DNA of 39,891 bases. It comes from Terriglobia bacterium (GTDB taxonomy: Bacteria > Acidobacteriota > Terriglobia > Bryobacterales > Bryobacteraceae). Positions 34,219 through 39,891 of the stretch are shown here, one piece after another. The notes under the pieces are model-generated. The model was not told the origin of the DNA, ran no database searches, and saw nothing but the letters and a program-made list of their open reading frames with translations. Within the stretch, counting starts at the first letter, position 1; each line of letters begins with the position of its first letter. Made by a program: the position numbers and the translations under genes. Location of the stretch: the NCBI GenBank assembly GCA_020073265.1, contig JAIQFN010000055.1:1-39891 (forward strand), written 5' to 3'.

Positions 34219-34263
34219 CTGCGAAGCTAATAGTCTAGCACAGGCGGATGGCTGCGTTCGCAG
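34219..34263 (-). promoter_or_regulatory. Candidate leader hairpins before rpmI-rplT
   Basis: On the minus strand CTGCGAA (34263-34257) can pair with TTCGCAG (34225-34219) across a 31-base loop. The first arm can instead fold on itself as CTGCGAACGCAG (34263-34252). These two folds exclude each other. L20 in other bacteria represses its operon through a folded leader; a similar role here is inference. Confidence 0.35.
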
Positions 34264-34284
34264 GAGTGCGTGCGCCACAGAGTG

Positions 34285-34496
34285 CTAATGATCGGCTTGG
34301 TACTCTTCCAGCCAGGCCATCTGGATGGCTTCCAGCTTGCCTTCGGTGGACGCCTTGGGGTCGTCGTCGAAGTCGTCCAGCTCGGTGATCCACTGGTGCA
34401 GGTCGGTGTAGCGGATATTGGTCGGGTCGAGATCCGGGAACTTCTCGTAGAGCGAGAGGGCGATGTCTTCGGTTTGGTCCCAGGTGAGTCCAGCCA

Positions 34497-34497
<1 letters not shown>
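34285..34497 (-). CDS. iscX: IscX (Fe-S cluster assembly adaptor)
   Basis: Seventy residues with the IscX signature: LTWDQTEDIALSLYEKFPDL, DPTNIRYTDLHQWITELDDF and the acidic end. IscX binds IscS and likely iron and modulates cluster formation. Its ATG shares a base with the hscA stop (TGATG). In E. coli the ferredoxin gene fdx separates hscA and iscX; here the two are directly joined. Confidence 0.95.
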
Positions 34498-36332
<1,835 letters not shown>

Positions 36333-36337
36333 GGGGC

Positions 36338-36365
36338 AGGTGTCGGGTGTCAGGTGTCAGGTGTT
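36338..36365. repeat. Heptamer tandem repeat (AGGTGTC x4) across the hscB stop
   Basis: Units read AGGTGTC, GGGTGTC, AGGTGTC, AGGTGTT. On the coding strand the repeat writes the last codons and stop of hscB (LTPDT then TGA) and continues into the spacer before hscA, whose ATG begins 6 bp further on. It takes the place where a Shine-Dalgarno for hscA would be expected. Confidence 0.85.
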
Positions 36366-36976
36366 AGTTCGGCGTGGACTTCGTCCAGCAGGTTTTGAAT
36401 GTATTTGCGCCGATTCAAGACCCCGCGAAGCTCGGACAGAGGGTCGCGGCTTGGGGAACGGTCGTATTTTTCGAACAGGCTCTCTAGCTGTCGGTCGACG
36501 TCCGTCATCATTCTGGTAAAGTTGGATTCGGCTTGCTCCAGTTGCGGGCGCGCGGAATTATCGCCGCCGCGCATTTCTTCCAGCGCCATGTTCAGCTCGA
36601 AGACCTCTTCGAGCAGTTCCGGCGGGACATCTTTCGAGCGTTGCTCGCCGACGTCGAAGCCTGCCTGCTTCAGGACGTATTGGGCGCGCTTCACCGGATC
36701 TTTCAGCGTGCGGTAGGCGTCGTTCAATATTGATGACGCATCGAGGGAATACTGGCGCTCCTCCACCGGCCGCTGCATGAAACGATCCGGGTGCAGGCGG
36801 CGGCTTAGCTCGTAGAAGCGTTGCTGAAGTGCTTGTGTGTTCAAGTTCAGTTTCCGCTCCAGGCCTAGCAGCGCGTAATAGTCATTGGGCGGCGGCTGCA
36901 GCGAGTTACAGGCCGGACAGAAGAGCTGGCCGCTGGTTGACTGGTTGCATTGCCAACAATGGCCCGCTGCGCTCAC
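36350..36976 (-). CDS. hscB: Co-chaperone HscB with N-terminal four-cysteine zinc finger
   Basis: The start is GTG 36976, overlapping the iscA stop (GTGA). Residues 7-23 carry two Cys pairs (CWQC and CPAC), as in eukaryotic HSC20 and unlike E. coli HscB. The J domain follows with [20 protein letters not shown] and HPDRF, the His-Pro-Asp triad that stimulates HscA. The C-terminal helical domain ([20 protein letters not shown] onward) binds IscU. Length is 208 against 171 in E. coli, the excess lying mostly at the N-terminus. Confidence 0.95.
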   Translation of the reverse strand: MSAAGHCWQCNQSTSGQLFCPACNSLQPPPNDYYALLGLERKLNLNTQALQQRFYELSRRLHPDRFMQRPVEERQYSLDASSILNDAYRTLKDPVKRAQYVLKQAGFDVGEQRSKDVPPELLEEVFELNMALEEMRGGDNSARPQLEQAESNFTRMMTDVDRQLESLFEKYDRSPSRDPLSELRGVLNRRKYIQNLLDEVHAELTPDT

Positions 36977-37293
36977 GCGGAAAACGACGTTCCGCAGCCA
37001 CAGTTTTTCTTGGCGTGCGGGTTATCGAATTCGAAACCGGAATGGACCAGCGAATCCTTCCAGTCCAGCGTCATGCCGTCCAGGTAGATGAGGCTCTTCG
37101 GGTCCACGAAGATCTTGACGTCGTCGAAGTCGTAGACCTGGTCGGTGGGCCGCGGCTTGACGTCGAACTTGAAAAGATAGCTCAGGCCCGAGCATCCGCC
37201 GCCCAGCACACCCAGGCGCAATCCGCCTTGAACGCCATGCTTGGCGAACTGTTCGCGGATCTTCGAGACGGCTTTGGGAGTGACGGTGATCAT
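36973..37293 (-). CDS. iscA: A-type Fe-S carrier IscA
   Basis: One hundred and six residues with the HesB/IscA fold: ITVTPKAVSKIREQFAKHG at the start and the three cluster-binding Cys, one in GGGCSGLSY and two in [10 protein letters not shown]. It delivers clusters or iron to apo-proteins. It is 34 bp after iscU and overlaps hscB by 4 bp. Confidence 0.97.
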   Translation of the reverse strand: MITVTPKAVSKIREQFAKHGVQGGLRLGVLGGGCSGLSYLFKFDVKPRPTDQVYDFDDVKIFVDPKSLIYLDGMTLDWKDSLVHSGFEFDNPHAKKNCGCGTSFSA

Positions 37294-37327
37294 GACTCGA
37301 AACCGCTTCCTAACGGTCCCGGCTCAG

Positions 37328-37738
37328 TTAACTGGATGCTACGGCTTCGCTCTTGGTCGCGGCCTTCTTCTTGTAGTCGCTGATGGCGGCCTTGATGGCG
37401 TCCTCGGCCAGCACCGAGCAGTGAATCTTCACCGGCGGAAGGCTCAGCTCGTTCACGATGTCGGTGTTCTTGATCTGCAGCGCTTCGTCCACGGTCTTGC
37501 CGTGCAGCCATTCGGTAGCGAGCGACGAACTCGCGATGGCGCTGCCGCAGCCGAAGGTCTTGAACTTGGCATCCTCGATGACACCCGTTTCAGGGTTGAC
37601 CTTAACCTGGAGTTTCATGACGTCGCCGCACTCGGGCGCGCCCACCATGCCGGTGCCCACGTTCGGATCGCTCTTGTCCAAAGAGCCGACGTTTCTCGGA
37701 TTGTTGTAGTGGTCTAGAACCTTGTTCGAATAAGCCAT
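37328..37738 (-). CDS. iscU: Fe-S scaffold IscU
   Basis: All three ligand Cys are present in GAPECGDVMKLQVKV, KTFGCGSAIASSS and KIHCSVLAEDAIKAA. The HscA contact LPPVK is intact just before the third. The scaffold builds a 2Fe-2S cluster from IscS sulphur. A strong AGGAGGAG lies 6 bp upstream of the ATG. It follows iscS by 12 bp. Confidence 0.98.
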   Translation of the reverse strand: MAYSNKVLDHYNNPRNVGSLDKSDPNVGTGMVGAPECGDVMKLQVKVNPETGVIEDAKFKTFGCGSAIASSSLATEWLHGKTVDEALQIKNTDIVNELSLPPVKIHCSVLAEDAIKAAISDYKKKAATKSEAVASS

Positions 37739-37750
37739 ATTGGTCTCCTC

Positions 37751-38965
37751 CTAGTGTGCGCTCCACTGGACCTTCGCCAGATCGATTCCTTCTTTCGCCA
37801 TTTCGTACAGCGGTGACAGCTCGCGGAGTTTCTTCACCACGTCGATGACCTTGTCGGCGACGTAGTCGACTTCTTCCTCGGTGTTGAAGCGGCCCAGGCC
37901 GAAGCGGATGGACGAGTGCGCCAGATCGTCGCCCGCGCCCAGCGCCTTTAGAACGTAACTGGGTTCGAGCGTGGCCGAAGTGCAGGCCGAGCCGCTCGAG
38001 ACCGCGATATCGTTGATGCCCATCAGCAGCGATTCGCCTTCCACGTAGGCGAAGCTGATGTTCAGATTATTCGGCAGCCGGTGCTCCATGGTGCCGTTGA
38101 TGTAGACTTCGTCGAGCTCTTTTTCGAGCTTGCCGCGCAGCTTGTCGCGCAGGTACGCCATGCGCTTGGCTTCTTCCTGCATGCCGGCGTTGCAAAGGCC
38201 GCATGCTTCTCCCAGGCCGACGATCCCAGGTACGTTGAGCGTTCCGGAACGCATGCCGCGCTCGTGCCCGCCGCCGTCCATCTGGGCGGTGATCTGCACG
38301 CGCGGGCTTTTGCGGCGCACGTACAAAGCGCCGACGCCCTTGGGGCCGTACATCTTGTGGCCGCTCAGCGACGCCAGATCGATGTTGTCCTTGATCACGT
38401 TGACCGGAACTTTGCCCACCGCCTGCGTCGCGTCGGTGTGCAGCAGCACGCCCTTGGATTTCGCGAGCTTGCCGATCTCCGCGATGGGCTGCAGTACGCC
38501 GATTTCGTTGTTGGCGTACATGATGCTGATCAGGATGGTCTTGTCGGTGATGGCGTCGGCCAGCATGTCGAGATCGATCAGGCCGTTGGTCTGCACCGGC
38601 AAATAGGTGACTCGAATGCCGTGCTTCTCCAGGCGCTTGCAGGTGTCCAGCACGGCTTTGTGCTCGGTGGCGGCGGTAATAATGTGGTTGCCCTTCTCGG
38701 CATACATCTCCGCAACGCCCTTGAGCGCCAGATTGTTCGACTCGGTGGCGCCGCTGGTGAAAACGATCTCCTTGGCGTTGGCTCCGATCAGATCGGCAGC
38801 CTGCTTGCGCGCTTTCTCCACCGCCTCCTCGGCCTGCCAGCCAAAGCTGTGATTGCGGCTGGCCGCGTTGCCGAAGATTTCGGTGAAGTACGGCTTCATC
38901 GTGTCGAACACGCGCGGATCCACCGGGGTGGTCGCGTGATTGTCCATGTAAATCGGCAGTTTCAT
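37751..38965 (-). CDS. iscS: Cysteine desulphurase IscS
   Basis: A 404-residue PLP enzyme: [17 protein letters not shown] at the start, the cofactor Lys in [16 protein letters not shown], and the catalytic Cys in [20 protein letters not shown]. It takes sulphur from cysteine for Fe-S clusters, tRNA thiolation and other uses. It is 12 bp downstream of iscR, inside the same transcript. Confidence 0.98.
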   Translation of the reverse strand: MKLPIYMDNHATTPVDPRVFDTMKPYFTEIFGNAASRNHSFGWQAEEAVEKARKQAADLIGANAKEIVFTSGATESNNLALKGVAEMYAEKGNHIITAATEHKAVLDTCKRLEKHGIRVTYLPVQTNGLIDLDMLADAITDKTILISIMYANNEIGVLQPIAEIGKLAKSKGVLLHTDATQAVGKVPVNVIKDNIDLASLSGHKMYGPKGVGALYVRRKSPRVQITAQMDGGGHERGMRSGTLNVPGIVGLGEACGLCNAGMQEEAKRMAYLRDKLRGKLEKELDEVYINGTMEHRLPNNLNISFAYVEGESLLMGINDIAVSSGSACTSATLEPSYVLKALGAGDDLAHSSIRFGLGRFNTEEEVDYVADKVIDVVKKLRELSPLYEMAKEGIDLAKVQWSAH

Positions 38966-38977
38966 CTCGTCAGTTCC

Positions 38978-39448
38978 TCATACCACGGGCGTAACGTCCA
39001 GGCCGTACAGCCGGGCCGCCGGCTTGGCCGCATCCGGTTCCTTAGGCGATTCGGAAGACATGTCCCCGATCGTAATGCTGGCCAGCAGCCGCAAGATTCC
39101 TTCGTGGACCTTCTGCAGCGGATCGCGCACGATGCACTTGTCGGTGTGGCAGCAGTAGCCGTGCTCGGTGAAGCAGGCGGTCAGGAAGATCGGCCCGTCG
39201 ATAGAGCGGATCACTTCCAGCGCGGTAATGTCGCGGGCGTCGCGCGCCAGCTTGTAGCCGCCGTTGGTGCCGTGCTCGGACACCAGGAATCCGTTCTTGG
39301 CCAGCTTCTGCAGAATCTTCGACAGCAGCGGCAGCGGGATGCCGTAGGTCTCGGCAATCTCCTTGGCGCTGGAGCTTTCCGGCCCGTGCACGGCCAGATG
39401 CTTGAGGGCGATCAACCCGTAGTCGGCCTTCTTGGTCAGCTTCAGCAT
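38978..39448 (-). CDS. iscR: Rrf2-family repressor IscR with altered cluster motif
   Basis: The winged helix (LKLTKKADYGLIALKHLAVH, IPLPLLSKILQKLAKNGFLV, then GTNGGYKLARDARDIT) is typical. The cluster region is CFTEHGYCCHTDKCIVRD. E. coli IscR ligands are three Cys with spacing of six plus a His three residues after the last. Here the last Cys is six after a Cys-Cys pair, the first is one residue further off and the place of the His is Arg; another His (TEHGY) lies inside. It is first in the isc operon and very probably binds its own promoter. Length (156) is close to the family norm. Confidence 0.95.
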   Translation of the reverse strand: MLKLTKKADYGLIALKHLAVHGPESSSAKEIAETYGIPLPLLSKILQKLAKNGFLVSEHGTNGGYKLARDARDITALEVIRSIDGPIFLTACFTEHGYCCHTDKCIVRDPLQKVHEGILRLLASITIGDMSSESPKEPDAAKPAARLYGLDVTPVV

Positions 39449-39450
39449 TA

Positions 39451-39477
39451 GAACGAGGACCAGAACAGTCCTAGTTC
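39451..39477. promoter_or_regulatory. 27 bp dyad, candidate IscR operator
   Basis: The dyad is GAAC, one base, AGGAC, seven bases, GTCCT, one base, GTTC, with all nine paired positions exact. It starts one base downstream of the -10 box and covers the expected transcription start and leader of iscR. This position suits a repressor. The assignment to IscR rests on its place; it does not clearly match the E. coli type 1 site. Confidence 0.65.
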
Positions 39478-39506
39478 ATTATGGCGCATTCGGAAACCTG
39501 CGTCAA
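39478..39506 (-). promoter_or_regulatory. isc operon promoter (TTGACG - 17 bp - CATAAT)
   Basis: On the minus strand TTGACG (39506-39501) and CATAAT (39483-39478) are separated by exactly 17 bp, each with one mismatch to consensus. Transcription would begin near 39471, giving a leader of about 23 bases before iscR. It is the strongest sigma70-like promoter in the window. Confidence 0.85.
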
Positions 39507-39731
39507 CTACCAATATTTCAAGCAGTTAGGCCATGTGCGACCGGAAGTGTCCTAAATAGAAAGACTTGGCCAGCCGGATATCGAAGCAGACCTTTACGAG
39601 GTCCAGCTCAGTATGGAAGATCCGAGCAGGTTATTCGGGCTTATTGCCTGGTCGGCGAGTTTGGGGTGTCCCTTCGGTACACCGGCGCGAGGCTAGTGGG
39701 TTGTCTCTAAGTACTCTTTACTAGCCCAGGT
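39507..39731. other. Gene-free stretch between isc promoter and insertion sequence
   Basis: No protein or RNA gene could be recognised. A small frame beginning at ATG 39613 is short and unlike any family I know. The stretch probably contains the end of the IS630-type element, whose terminal inverted repeat cannot be found without the other end. Confidence 0.5.
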
Positions 39732-39753
39732 AACGTCATATGATTATGACGTT
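39732..39753. repeat. 22 bp dyad over the transposase start codon
   Basis: AACGTCATA, four bases (TGAT) and TATGACGTT form a perfect 9 bp inverted repeat. It covers the ATG at 39740 and the next ATG at 39746. It may be a transposase binding site or limit translation. Confidence 0.7.
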
Positions 39754-39891
39754 GCGTTCTCGCATTACCTTGACTCCAACTCAACGGGGCGAACTGCAAG
39801 CGCATTTGCGGCGTCGCAATCTTCCGGCCAGCGTGGCCGTCCGAATGAAGATCGTACTGATGCTGGACGAAGGCTCCAGCTACAACGACAT
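39740..39891 (+). mobile_element. IS630-type transposase, N-terminal part only (runs off window)
   Basis: The frame begins MIMTLRSRITLTPTQRGELQ and continues AHLRRRNLPASVAVRMKIVL, then MLDEGSSYND at the window end. This helix-turn-helix start with RMKIVLMLDEG in place of the usual RARIVLLAAEG is typical of IS630-family transposases, which cut DNA with a DDE domain further on and insert at TA. The catalytic part lies outside, so integrity is unknown. The start at 39740 or 39746 sits in a dyad. Confidence 0.75.

Noticed and set aside
38081-39451. Long open frame on the plus strand
   Set aside because: Antisense to iscS and iscR, which are unmistakable.
39590-39710. Possible tRNA or small protein gene near AGCTCAGTATGG
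   Set aside because: No cloverleaf can be drawn; the small frames have no ribosome site and no known domain.

Overview
The window comes from a GC-rich genome of the phylum Acidobacteriota, most likely the Solibacter/Bryobacter lineage. The best evidence is two large exported proteins (12114-14912 and 19566-21260) that end in the domain known as the Solibacter uncharacterised C-terminal domain (Soli_cterm). Many exported hypothetical proteins, several GTG/TTG starts and palindromic or short tandem repeats between genes fit this, but the assignment is inference without a database search.

Left part (1-24252). It opens with the 3' part of a large membrane protein and a TPR/TonB-C exported protein. 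A tightly overlapping kinase, regulator and exported YqgE/AlgH operon follows on the minus strand, then a fatty-acid desaturase and a DinB-like protein. Next come an MBOAT plus SGNH O-acetylation pair, a glycosyltransferase, two small secreted proteins and a beta-propeller Soli_cterm protein. A transporter, TrmH methyltransferase and gamma-glutamyltransferase operon follows, then a kelch Soli_cterm protein, a short-chain dehydrogenase and a DUF1254/DUF1214 protein. Three copies of a roughly 100 bp element made of four hairpins lie between genes here (5353, 14919, 18751).

Middle (24253-31155). A 658 bp gene-free stretch holds what looks like a structured minus-strand RNA: a 14 bp closing stem followed directly by nine U. 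After a heparinase-like protein and a second DinB-like protein comes the translation cluster rplM-rpsI-rpsB-tsf-pyrH-frr on the minus strand, then a DUF433 antitoxin-like gene broken by an in-frame stop.

Right part (31130-39891). One long minus-strand series reads iscR-iscS-iscU-iscA-hscB-hscA-iscX, then rpmI-rplT, two small division-type genes (ZapB-like, ZapA) and a second Hsp70. The iscR promoter is nearly consensus and abuts a 27 bp dyad that is a good candidate for an IscR operator. IscR carries an altered cluster motif, HscB carries a four-cysteine zinc finger, and no ferredoxin gene is present. The window ends in the first codons of an IS630-type transposase.
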